Positions 15,988 through 22,995 of a DNA stretch of 37,689 nt are shown piece by piece; the first letter of the stretch is position 1, and every line of letters begins with the position of its first letter. Both the position numbers and the translations under genes were made by a program. Source of the DNA: Candidatus Gastranaerophilales bacterium (lineage in GTDB: Bacteria; Cyanobacteriota; Vampirovibrionia; Gastranaerophilales; Gastranaerophilaceae); contig CANRMD010000015.1 in NCBI GenBank assembly GCA_947631645.1, positions 1 to 37,689 on the forward strand, given 5' to 3'. Under the pieces are notes generated by a model that worked only from the letters and a program-made list of their open reading frames with translations, ran no database searches and was not told where the DNA came from.

Positions 15988-16405
15988 TACGTTTTAAATG
16001 TCTTTGTGCTTCAAATTCGGTTTCAAGCCATATTTTACAGATATCTTTGGCTAAATACTCGCCTACAATCCTTTGTCCAAGGCAAAGTACGTTTGCATCA
16101 TTATGCAGCCTTGAAAATTTTGCCGAAGTAGTATCAGAGCAAACCACAGCTCTTATACCTTTAACTTTATTTGCACAAATACACATACCGACTCCGCTTC
16201 CGCAGAAAAAAATACCGCGGTAAAATTCTCCGTTTGCAACCTTTAATGCAGCTTCATGAGCTATTAAAGGATAATCAACCGAATCTGTATTAAAAACCCC
16301 AAAATCATAAATTTCATAATTCAATTCTTTTAAAAAATCTTTAATTTTTTGTTTTAAATCAAAACCCGCATGATCTGATGCTAAAATAATTTTTTCTAAT
16401 GCCAT
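15968..16405 (-). CDS. rpiB: Ribose-5-phosphate isomerase B
   Basis: 145 residues from ATG at 16405, where AAGGAGTTAATT precedes the start; a longer frame from 16432 lacks a ribosome-binding site. Interconverts ribose-5-phosphate and ribulose-5-phosphate in the pentose phosphate pathway. RpiB/LacAB signatures: ILASDHAGFDLKQKI at the start, FGVFNTDSVDYPLIA, then GIFFCGSGVGMCICANKVKG, with the catalytic Cys in FCGSGxG, then RAVVCSDTTSAKFSRLHNDA and NVLCLGQRIVG. Normal length for the family. Convergent with the REC-STAS gene, whose 3' end it overlaps by 20 bases. Confidence 0.95.
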   Translation of the reverse strand: MALEKIILASDHAGFDLKQKIKDFLKELNYEIYDFGVFNTDSVDYPLIAHEAALKVANGEFYRGIFFCGSGVGMCICANKVKGIRAVVCSDTTSAKFSRLHNDANVLCLGQRIVGEYLAKDICKIWLETEFEAQRHLKRINLIEN

Positions 16406-16537
16406 AATTAACTCCTTAAATAATATTAACATTAAATATATTAAATTAACATTTGTTACAAAAATTAAATATTTTTCGTAAAAAGTAGCATGTTTTTTGA
16501 TAATTGAGCGTTTATATAGATAAGGGTCAGAAGTACT

Positions 16538-17296
16538 ATGTCTAATATTTCAGGAAATCAGCCTATATATAATACACAAACGGGAACACCGTTATATAGC
16601 TATGCTAATAATCCGATGCCGCAACAGCAGACGGTAACAGTAAGCAGTCCAAATATGTCAAGCATATACCAATACCCGCAAACATCCGTATATAATGATC
16701 CTAATAAACAAGCAGCATCAGGGGTAAATATATACATTTATAATCCTTCAGCAATTGGAGGTCCTACATCACCGATAGTTCAGCCTCAACCCGCTGCAGT
16801 AAATGCTGCACCGATTACAAACCCCGTTCCGTCAGAACAAATTAAACCCCCTGTATCAAATAATATCTCTACAGATAGAACAAAAAATATTGTAGAACTT
16901 TCTGATGAATATATAAAAAATCTTGAATCTTATATCAGAAGCAATGATGAAAATATAAGAAAAAACGGTATAGTTGATTTAATACAAAGATTTGAAGAAG
17001 ATAATTCAAGATATGATGACCCCGCATTAACCGCATTATTAAACATTGCCCTGCAAGATCCGTCTTCAAGTAACAGAAGATTGGCAATGAGTGTAATATC
17101 CGGCGGTAATGCTCATGGTGATACAAAAACTATTGAGCTTTTGACAAATTTACAAAATTCGGATAAAGATTTTGGTCAAGAAGCTATAAATGCTAATAAA
17201 GCATTATTAAAAACAGGACAATCCAGATTAACAGTTCCGGATTATTCAAACCCAATACGTAAAGATGACGATGACAAAGACCCATCGGATATGTAA
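16538..17296 (+). CDS. Unknown protein with Pro/Gln/Asn-rich N-terminus and HEAT-like C-terminal region
   Basis: 252 residues, no signal peptide or membrane segment. Residues 1-110 are low complexity, rich in Pro, Gln, Asn, Ser and Tyr (for example NNPMPQQQTVTVSSPN and VQPQPAAVNAAP), probably disordered. Residues 118-230 are helical and repeat-like (ELSDEYIKNLESYIRS, ALTALLNIALQDPSSSNRRL), suggestive of HEAT-type solenoid repeats that bind partners. The end is acidic and charged (RKDDDDKDPSDM). The start has only a weak AGGG 11 bases upstream. The next gene follows after 26 bases and is probably co-transcribed. I do not recognise the family. Confidence 0.6.
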   Translation: MSNISGNQPIYNTQTGTPLYSYANNPMPQQQTVTVSSPNMSSIYQYPQTSVYNDPNKQAASGVNIYIYNPSAIGGPTSPIVQPQPAAVNAAPITNPVPSEQIKPPVSNNISTDRTKNIVELSDEYIKNLESYIRSNDENIRKNGIVDLIQRFEEDNSRYDDPALTALLNIALQDPSSSNRRLAMSVISGGNAHGDTKTIELLTNLQNSDKDFGQEAINANKALLKTGQSRLTVPDYSNPIRKDDDDKDPSDM

Positions 17297-17322
17297 TAAG
17301 AAAAGGACAAGTAAGGTAAAAA

Positions 17323-17826
17323 ATGACAATTATTTCAAAACTTCAATCGGCACTGCCTAAAGTGGGAGCTGCGGCAAAAACACTTGGAGGTAAACCGCTC
17401 GGAATTGCATCAAAAGTTTTAGGTGCAGCTACTGTTGTCGGGGTTATATATGACGCACATATTAACGGTCGTGAAAAAGCCATATCAACCGATGAAATAA
17501 ACACGGCAGACCGATACTTTAATCAATACAACAAATATATGACAATGGATAAACCAAGTGCAACCCTTTCTAAATTAAAGAAATGGTGGTTTAACACCGA
17601 GAAAAACTTTGGTTATTATCATATAGTTGACCAAACAAAAGGTTATACTTCTCAATTTATAAAAACAATCGGCGAGAACTTACCTTTAATCGGACTTAGT
17701 GCTTTAGCATTGAAGTGTAAAAACATAGGTAAAGTTGCGGGCGTTTTATTAGCTGCCAACGGCATAAAAACAATTTTATACGATGTAATGGGTATTGGCA
17801 CTACTAAAAAACAAAGACATTATTAA
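17323..17826 (+). CDS. Small hydrophobic-ended protein of unknown function
   Basis: 167 residues. Alanine/glycine-rich hydrophobic stretches at about 10-45 (GIASKVLGAATVVGVIYDAH) and 120-155 (LPLIGLSALALKCKNIGKVA, VLLAANGIKTILYDV) flank a polar central region with KKWWFNTEKNFGYY. The two hydrophobic parts could insert in a membrane or pack as amphipathic helices. No known domain is recognised. AAGG lies just upstream of the ATG. It shares the transcript of the preceding Pro/Gln-rich protein and ends at a strong terminator. Confidence 0.6.
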   Translation: MTIISKLQSALPKVGAAAKTLGGKPLGIASKVLGAATVVGVIYDAHINGREKAISTDEINTADRYFNQYNKYMTMDKPSATLSKLKKWWFNTEKNFGYYHIVDQTKGYTSQFIKTIGENLPLIGLSALALKCKNIGKVAGVLLAANGIKTILYDVMGIGTTKKQRHY

Positions 17827-17840
17827 AAATATTATTAAAT

Positions 17841-17879
17841 AAAGAAGAGCATTTAAAATTAAATCAAATGCTCTTCTTT
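17841..17879 (+). terminator. Intrinsic terminator
   Basis: 14-base arms AAAGAAGAGCATTT (17841-17854) and AAATGCTCTTCTTT (17866-17879), 11-base loop, then T-rich DNA. It closes the two-gene unit starting at 16538. Confidence 0.88.
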
Positions 17880-18016
17880 TACTTAAAATACTCCGATTAT
17901 ATAATACAAATGGCTAGTATGAAATTAGACAACAGGTTAATTCATAATTAATTTTGATTGATTTAATATAAAACAGTTAAAAAGGGACTGAAATATAATC
18001 AGAGAGGATGGCCGAG

Positions 18017-18700
18017 ATGGCAGAAGTTTTACAAAAAAATGAAATTGTAAGTGTAATTATTGTAGAAGATTACAAATTAACACGAGTCGGACTTAAATCA
18101 ACATTAAATGAATATGACCATATTAATGTTATAGGCGAAGCAGAAGATGCCCAAGAAGGTATAAATATCATACAAAAATTAAAGCCAGATGTTGTATTAA
18201 TGGATTTGGGTTTACCGGGGATGAACGGACTTGAAGCCACAATGAAATTAAAAGAAGTTGCACCTGAAACAAAAGTAATAATTTTAACCTCACATGAAAG
18301 AGGAGAAGAAGTTATAGCAGCACTTGGATCGGGAGCACACGCATATTGTCTTAAAGATATTTCCCCCGAAACTTTATCAGAAGTTATAAGAAATGTGGCA
18401 GACGGTGCTTGCTGGGTTGATCCGGCCGTATCTACTTTTGCTCTTAATTTTTTCCCAAAACCAGAAAATATTTCACTTATTCAATCAAATGAAGTTCAAG
18501 ACGCAAGAGCACAGTTAACCGAACGCGAACTTGAAGTTTTAAAGCATTTGGTTAAAGGCAAAAGTAACACTGAAATAGCAAAAGAACTTATAGTAAGTGT
18601 ACATACAGCAAAAGCTCACGTTTGCAGTATTTTACAAAAATTGTGTGTAGATGACAGAGTTCAAGCTGCTGTTAAAGCCATAAAGGAAAACATTATATAA
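18017..18700 (+). CDS. NarL/FixJ-type response regulator with LuxR HTH
   Basis: 227 residues from the ATG at 18017, which has AGAGAGG nine bases upstream; an in-frame ATG at 18008 abuts that motif and is less likely. The REC domain begins VSVIIVEDYKLTRVGLKSTL with the acidic pair in VED, the phospho-acceptor Asp in VVLMDLGLPGMNG, Thr in IILTSHE and Lys in YCLKDIS. A linker leads to a LuxR-type HTH: LTERELEVLKHLVKGKSNTE, IAKELIVSVHTAKAHV. It should be a phosphorylation-controlled DNA-binding transcription factor. No sensor kinase is encoded in the window, so its signal is unknown. It is monocistronic, between two terminators. Confidence 0.9.
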   Translation: MAEVLQKNEIVSVIIVEDYKLTRVGLKSTLNEYDHINVIGEAEDAQEGINIIQKLKPDVVLMDLGLPGMNGLEATMKLKEVAPETKVIILTSHERGEEVIAALGSGAHAYCLKDISPETLSEVIRNVADGACWVDPAVSTFALNFFPKPENISLIQSNEVQDARAQLTERELEVLKHLVKGKSNTEIAKELIVSVHTAKAHVCSILQKLCVDDRVQAAVKAIKENII

Positions 18701-18719
18701 CTATTCTTAAAAATATAAC

Positions 18720-18749
18720 AAATCAGACTGATATATGTCAGTCTGATTT
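18720..18749 (+). terminator. Intrinsic terminator
   Basis: Arms AAATCAGACTGA (18720-18731) and TCAGTCTGATTT (18738-18749) with a 6-base loop, followed by TTATT. It lies 19 bases after the response-regulator stop. Confidence 0.88.
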
Positions 18750-18786
18750 TATTATGTTAAACTAATAATATTATTAAAGGTGAAAT

Positions 18787-19662
18787 ATGGAAACTGTTTT
18801 ATCCGTTATAATGAGCACATATAACAGAGAAAATATGGTTTTAGAAACGATTGAGTCCGTTCTTAACCAAACATTTCGCGATTTTGAATTTATAATAATA
18901 GACGATAATTCAACAGATAATACATCTTCAATAATAAAGAACATAAAAGACTCAAGAATAAAGCTTATACAAAATACTCATAACTGCGGATGCACAATTA
19001 ATTACCGATTAGCACACAATATCTCAAAAGGAAAGTATATTGCACATACTGATGATGACGACATATCTTTTCCCGACCGATTTGAAAAGCAAATCAATTT
19101 TATGGAAAATAATCCTCAAATTGCATTATCAGGAACATTTATAGAAACCTTTGGTGAAAACCGACGCCCCGATTGGGTATTTTATACTGACCCAAAAATT
19201 ATTGATTTTGTTTGCAACCTGTATAATCCAATTTGCCACTCATCAATAATATATAGAAAAACTTTTATGGATGAAAATTCAATAAATTACGACCCTCTAA
19301 AAAAATGTGCACAAGATTATGATTTTTATAAACAAATACTTTTAAAAGGCGGACTTATAGGAAATATAGACGAAATACTCGTTAAATATCGCATGCACAA
19401 AAACAGATTGACAGATATTAAAGAAACTCAAGACATTCAAATATATAACGCCGAAATAACAAGAAAAGAATTACTTCATCGATATTTTAATGATACTGAA
19501 ACAGAAGATTTTCTAAAACTTATAAAGGGTTTTCCGTATAATGAATATGATAAAATAACAGTAACGGAAGGAATAAATAAACTGGGAGAAAAAATACCAA
19601 ACTGTGATACCATAATAAAACAGTTAAAAGAAGATATAATAAACAACAGATTTACATTTTAA
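18787..19662 (+). CDS. Family 2 glycosyltransferase
   Basis: 291 residues with a GT-A fold. The N-terminus has SVIMSTYNRENMVLETIESV, LNQTFRDFEFIIIDDNSTDN (nucleotide-sugar binding) and IAHTDDDDISFPDRFEKQ, which contains the DxD metal-binding motif. Acceptor-side residues follow, including CHSSIIYRK and DYDFYKQIL near 165-200. It transfers a sugar from an NDP-sugar at the cytoplasmic membrane face, typically in surface polysaccharide or glycoprotein synthesis. No other polysaccharide genes flank it, so its pathway is unknown. The start is supported by AAAGGTGAAAT. It lies alone between a terminator and tRNA-Ser. Confidence 0.9.
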   Translation: METVLSVIMSTYNRENMVLETIESVLNQTFRDFEFIIIDDNSTDNTSSIIKNIKDSRIKLIQNTHNCGCTINYRLAHNISKGKYIAHTDDDDISFPDRFEKQINFMENNPQIALSGTFIETFGENRRPDWVFYTDPKIIDFVCNLYNPICHSSIIYRKTFMDENSINYDPLKKCAQDYDFYKQILLKGGLIGNIDEILVKYRMHKNRLTDIKETQDIQIYNAEITRKELLHRYFNDTETEDFLKLIKGFPYNEYDKITVTEGINKLGEKIPNCDTIIKQLKEDIINNRFTF

Positions 19663-19707
19663 TACTTTACAACCGGATATTTTTTTATTAATATAAAAAT
19701 AAGTTTC

Positions 19708-19797
19708 GGAGGAGTGCCGGAGCGGTTGATCGGAGCGGTCTTGAAAACCGTCGTACGTGCGAGCGTACCGTGGGTTCGAATCCCACCTCCTCCTCCA
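19708..19797 (+). tRNA. tRNA-Ser (anticodon UGA)
   Basis: Acceptor stem GGAGGAG (19708-19714) pairs with CTCCTCC (19787-19793). D stem CCG/CGG, anticodon stem GCGGT/ACCGT with loop CTTGAAA (anticodon TGA at 19742-19744), a long variable arm typical of serine tRNAs, and T arm GTGGG-TTCGAAT-CCCAC (19770-19786). CCA is encoded (19795-19797). The discriminator base is T (19794), whereas bacterial serine tRNAs usually have G. Confidence 0.95.
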
Positions 19798-19800
19798 TTT

Positions 19801-19824
19801 AAAAGCCACCAAAAGGTGGCTTTT
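19801..19824 (+). terminator. Intrinsic terminator after tRNA-Ser
   Basis: AAAAGCCACC (19801-19810), loop AAAA, GGTGGCTTTT (19815-19824), then TTG. It begins 3 bases after the encoded CCA. Confidence 0.9.
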
Positions 19825-19958
19825 GTTGTGTTAAAATGTTTTTAAACAAATTTATTTAAGAAAAATTTTAATTTAAACATCAATTAATTTATAATAAATT
19901 CGTAAAAAATAACTATCGATGAAACAAGTATTATTCAATTTTTCTCCGCAACATTTTC

Positions 19959-20522
19959 TTAACTTAAAAATTCCATCTGAGAATGACGCTGAGCCGAATC
20001 AATCAAAACATGATATCTTTTTTGAGGAATATACCACTCACCGAGTTTAGTCTGAGAAAATTTTGCACGTTTCATATCAACAGGAATTTCTTCAGGGCGA
20101 AAAGCTGTATAAACGGTATCATCAAATCTGTTAAATGCATTGTATGCGATATAAGCCAATAACGGTTCTGCACCGTTTACATAATTTTTACTTACACCAA
20201 TTTCTTCTATAAGGGTGCTTAATCCGGGGTTTTTATCAGAGGTTCTGAAGCGATGAGAAGTTTGTGCACAAGAAATAACTTCCTTTGTTTTATCATTTTG
20301 AAGCATATAAAATTCTCTTGAATATGATGGGCTGTCAAATTCTTTTGCCATATCATCATACATACATCTTCCGACTTTTGAATACTCCACATCTTGCAAA
20401 TCGTTTTTATCTTTAGCATCCATTTTATACAATGTAGCTTCAACTTTTCCCCTATTTTCAGTTTTTTTTATTGTACATTTCATTATCGGAGTTCTGCCGA
20501 ATGAAACAGCTGAAATTTTCAT
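19959..20522 (-). CDS. Unknown protein with N-terminal VSFGR tag
   Basis: 187 residues, cytoplasmic in appearance, no signal peptide. The protein opens MKISAVSFGRTPIMKC; a similar SFG/SFK motif is found near the N-terminus of the 189-residue protein at 22426 and of the GH13 enzyme at 22996. The centre has FYMLQNDKTKEVISCAQTSH and GAEPLLAYIAYNAFNRF, a strand-then-helix pattern reminiscent of GNAT folds, but the acetyl-CoA loop is not clear. GAGGAAT lies 10 bases before the start. It is monocistronic and divergent from the serpin-like gene. Function unknown. Confidence 0.65.
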   Translation of the reverse strand: MKISAVSFGRTPIMKCTIKKTENRGKVEATLYKMDAKDKNDLQDVEYSKVGRCMYDDMAKEFDSPSYSREFYMLQNDKTKEVISCAQTSHRFRTSDKNPGLSTLIEEIGVSKNYVNGAEPLLAYIAYNAFNRFDDTVYTAFRPEEIPVDMKRAKFSQTKLGEWYIPQKRYHVLIDSAQRHSQMEFLS

Positions 20523-20547
20523 AATTTTAATTCCTCTTTTATTACTG

Positions 20548-20553
20548 TATAAT
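20548..20553 (+). promoter_or_regulatory. Possible -10 box for the serpin-like gene
   Basis: TATAAT 37 bases upstream of the ATG at 20591 in the divergent intergenic gap. No good TTGACA-type -35 is present at 16-18 bases, so this is tentative. Confidence 0.35.
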
Positions 20554-20590
20554 AAAACATGTAATAGATATTTTTGCTAAAGGGAAAATT

Positions 20591-21628
20591 ATGAAACTAA
20601 AAAAATTATTAACTCTTATATTAATAATGTTATTTTCAACTTGCTGTATAATGCTGTCGGGTTTTACTTTTTTTAAGAAAACTCAAAAAAATAACAGCGT
20701 TGTTCAAGCTGTAGAAAACAACCAAAACAAAGTTTGGTGCGTAACTTTCCAGCTTGTATGGAATGAGGTTATGGATAAATATACACAAGGTAATCCCATT
20801 ATTCTTATAGGCGGTAATCCTCCCATAGCGGATGAATTAAACAAAAAACTTTATACAAAAGATATTTTAAGCGAAAATTCTTATTACATAAAAAATGGCC
20901 GTATGACTCATAAACTGAAAAAAGAAATAGAAAAAGAAATTTGGAAAAAATTCAAAGAGAAATCGGACATTTTAGATATGCTAACTTGGGGAAATAAAGA
21001 CAGCTACCTATTTTATTCGATGTTAAAAAAAGATTTTAATTTTCTTCAAGTTTTTGACCGATACGCTTCTGACTCATTTAACGGATCAAAGGAAAAAGTT
21101 AAATACTTTGGAATAAAGAAAAAATCAGACAAAAAACTTGATAAAAATATTATGGTTTTATTCTATAAATCAGAAGATGAATACGCCGTTAAACTTAATA
21201 CAAAAGAGAATGAAGACGTTATATTACTCAGAACTGCTAATGATGATAATTTTGAAAATTTATACAAATATATCCAAGATAATATGATGTTTGATGAGTT
21301 CGGCAAAGAAGATATACTAAAAGTACCTGATATTAACGTTGATGAACTAATTTCATATAAAGAATTAAGCGGAAAAAGAATTGAAAATACAAACATAATA
21401 ATAACCGATGCACTTCAAACAATAAAATTCAAAATGGATAATAAAGGCGGAACTTTAAAAAGCGAAGCGGCAATAGCAGTAATGAAAACGGCTCTTGCCC
21501 CCGAACCAAAAACTCCAAGATACTTCCTTTTTGATAAACCTTTTGTTTTATTCCTAAAAGAATCAGACAAAGATAAACCATACTACGCAATGAAAGTAAC
21601 AGATACAACTTATCTTGTAAAAGAATAA
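20591..21628 (+). CDS. Exported serpin-like protein
   Basis: 345 residues. The N-terminal ~25 residues are hydrophobic after a KLKK start (KKLLTLILIMLFSTCCIMLS), a signal peptide or lipoprotein-type leader. The C-terminal third matches the serpin layout: a proximal-hinge-like stretch MDNKGGTLKSEAAIAVMK (282-299), an exposed-loop-like segment rich in Ala and Pro (300-310), then FLFDKPFVLFL (312-322). That last stretch satisfies, position by position, the serpin signature pattern as I remember it. The N-terminal two thirds (WCVTFQLVWNEVMDKY, YLFYSMLKKDFNFLQVF) are divergent and lack the usual NxFxSPxSI shutter start. Serpins trap proteases by loop insertion; whether this one can is inference. 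AAAGGG lies before the start, and a small secreted protein follows after 3 bases. Confidence 0.6.
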   Translation: MKLKKLLTLILIMLFSTCCIMLSGFTFFKKTQKNNSVVQAVENNQNKVWCVTFQLVWNEVMDKYTQGNPIILIGGNPPIADELNKKLYTKDILSENSYYIKNGRMTHKLKKEIEKEIWKKFKEKSDILDMLTWGNKDSYLFYSMLKKDFNFLQVFDRYASDSFNGSKEKVKYFGIKKKSDKKLDKNIMVLFYKSEDEYAVKLNTKENEDVILLRTANDDNFENLYKYIQDNMMFDEFGKEDILKVPDINVDELISYKELSGKRIENTNIIITDALQTIKFKMDNKGGTLKSEAAIAVMKTALAPEPKTPRYFLFDKPFVLFLKESDKDKPYYAMKVTDTTYLVKE

Positions 21629-21631
21629 AAT

Positions 21632-21991
21632 ATGATAAAAAACATTATAAAAATTCTAATAATACTTTTAATAAGTGCCCAAAGTTCATTTGCTCAATAC
21701 AATATGTCAACACCATTAGAGGGAAACTCGATAGCAAATGATGCACTTCAATTTGCCGTTTTAAAACAACTTTATAAAGACATATCACCCAAAGCTCCCG
21801 CATGCTTTGATTATAAAGTTAAAAATACACAAATAATTCATTTTCCCTATGACGTAAAAAAGAAAAATGGGAAATACATAAAAGGTTATTGGAAAGAACT
21901 TTGGACAGTAGATTGCTGCGGCAAGAAAATTCAGGTTCCGATTACTTTTTACATAAGCAAAAAGAAAACAACTTATAACATAGAATTATAA
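21632..21991 (+). CDS. Small secreted protein paired with the serpin-like protein
   Basis: 119 residues with a signal peptide (IIKILIILLISAQSSFAQ, cleavage after about 21). The mature ~98-residue part has three Cys (KAPACFDYK and TVDCCGKK) and a beta-rich end: YWKELWTVDCCGKKIQVPIT then FYISKKKTTYNIEL. The WTVxxCGKxxxVPITF pattern is one I associate with small secreted bacterial proteins of unknown function. It starts 3 bases after the serpin-like stop with little Shine-Dalgarno, so it is probably translationally coupled and may be exported with that protein. Confidence 0.65.
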   Translation: MIKNIIKILIILLISAQSSFAQYNMSTPLEGNSIANDALQFAVLKQLYKDISPKAPACFDYKVKNTQIIHFPYDVKKKNGKYIKGYWKELWTVDCCGKKIQVPITFYISKKKTTYNIEL

Positions 21992-22008
21992 AAATACTCA
22001 ACAGGCTG

Positions 22009-22050
22009 ATACTTTTTTTTACCTCATATGAAAGTATAAAAAAGGTAAAA
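22009..22050 (+). promoter_or_regulatory. Leader with two overlapping inverted repeats before the ferritin-like gene
   Basis: ATACTTT (22009-22015) can pair with AAAGTAT (22031-22037), while TTTTACCT (22017-22024) can pair with AGGTAAAA (22043-22050). The two pairings interleave, so they are mutually exclusive or form a pseudoknot. The second ends a few bases before the AAGGAGG ribosome-binding site. The function as a switch is inference. Confidence 0.35.
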
Positions 22051-22065
22051 TAAAAAGGAGGAATT

Positions 22066-22371
22066 ATGCCTGAATTTTCACAGCCTTTTATGGGAAATAC
22101 TTATGAACGTAAATTAACCGAACCAGAAGTTGTAAGAGCAATAAGATTCAGTATTGCATCAGAATTTGAAGCTATACAGCTGTATGAACAGTTAAGAGAT
22201 TCAATAGACAACGAAGAAGCAAAAAAGATGTTAACGGAAGTTTCGGGTGATGAAAAAGAACATGTGGGAAACTTTTTAAGATTACTCAAAATACTGGCTC
22301 CGGATGAAGAAAATTACTACAAAGAAGGCTGGGAAGAGGCCGAAGAAGTAATGGGGCTTAAAAATAAATAA
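22066..22371 (+). CDS. Ferritin-like (encapsulated-ferritin/rubrerythrin-type) half-bundle protein
   Basis: 101 residues. A two-helix half-ferritin with one set of iron ligands: IRFSIASEFEAIQLYEQLRD (Glu and Tyr), then VSGDEKEHVGNFLRLL with the ExxH motif. Such short proteins form an iron site by dimerisation, as in encapsulated ferritins. The N-terminus MPEFSQPFMGNTYERKLTEP and the tail APDEENYYKEGWEEAEEVM resemble stand-alone members from anaerobes that I recall. Predicted role is iron oxidation/storage or peroxide defence. No encapsulin shell gene is in the window. It has a very strong ribosome-binding site (AAGGAGGAATT), suggesting high expression. Confidence 0.8.
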   Translation: MPEFSQPFMGNTYERKLTEPEVVRAIRFSIASEFEAIQLYEQLRDSIDNEEAKKMLTEVSGDEKEHVGNFLRLLKILAPDEENYYKEGWEEAEEVMGLKNK

Positions 22372-22425
22372 TATGGCAAAAAAATATTTTACGGGAGTTA
22401 TAATCAATAAAAAAAGAGGTAAATT

Positions 22426-22995
22426 ATGGCTCAAATAAATCCTGTATCATTTAAAGGTTATGTTCCCGTAAAATTTTATGCAAAAAACCCTGCTAACGGA
22501 AAATATTCAAGAGTTATCAAACATGAAAATCTTAGGAAATGTCAAGGTTTTGTTGTAAGGAACCTTAACGGCACCGCAAAAGCAAATAGAAATAATGAAT
22601 TTGTTGACTTTTACAGGTCACATGATAAAGATTACAGAGAATACCCTTTTGTAATGTCTGTATACGATGAAGAAAAAGCACGAGAGCCAATTGTATATAT
22701 GATTACCGGTAATGATGCCGACCGAGCAAAAGAACTTGCAAAACCCGTAGGTATTGCAAAAGGTGAAAGCATAGAACGCATAGGCAATTCAAAGTCATTT
22801 GAAGCAAGATATGCCGCAAAAAATTATTTTCAAAATATGAAATACTTTTTGAAAAACAGCTGCAGAAGACTTAAAAACGAAAACCGAGAAGATTTAACTT
22901 TAAGAGTTTTCTTTGACCCCGAATATACAAAGAAAGAACAAAAACTTAAAGGTTTTAAATATGTAGGTTGCGATTTTGTAGCGGAAAATGCTTAA
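22426..22995 (+). CDS. Unknown protein with N-terminal VSFKG tag
   Basis: 189 residues, no signal peptide. It opens MAQINPVSFKGYVPVKFYAK, sharing the V/P-S-F-G/K motif with two other proteins in this part of the window. The rest is charged: FVDFYRSHDKDYREYPFVMS and EPIVYMITGNDADRAKELAK in the middle, a basic helix YFLKNSCRRLKNENREDL near 148-165, and a beta-like end LRVFFDPEYTKKEQKLKGFK. AGAGG lies before the start. Its stop is immediately adjacent to the stop of the convergent GH13 gene with no terminator between. Function unknown. Confidence 0.65.
   Translation: MAQINPVSFKGYVPVKFYAKNPANGKYSRVIKHENLRKCQGFVVRNLNGTAKANRNNEFVDFYRSHDKDYREYPFVMSVYDEEKAREPIVYMITGNDADRAKELAKPVGIAKGESIERIGNSKSFEARYAAKNYFQNMKYFLKNSCRRLKNENREDLTLRVFFDPEYTKKEQKLKGFKYVGCDFVAENA

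Noticed and set aside
19624-19812. Minus-strand ORF with RRRWDSNPRYARTYDGFQ
   Set aside because: It is the antisense translation of tRNA-Ser and its flanks, a well-known spurious protein seen in many genomes.
19919-20050. 43-codon plus-strand ORF preceded by TATAAT
   Set aside because: Mostly antisense to the 3' end of the VSFGR-tagged gene, no ribosome-binding site, no recognisable features.
20591-21991. Serpin-like gene and small secreted gene as a toxin-immunity pair
   Set aside because: Both have export signals and neither shows toxin or immunity motifs; an inhibitor with an accessory protein fits better.
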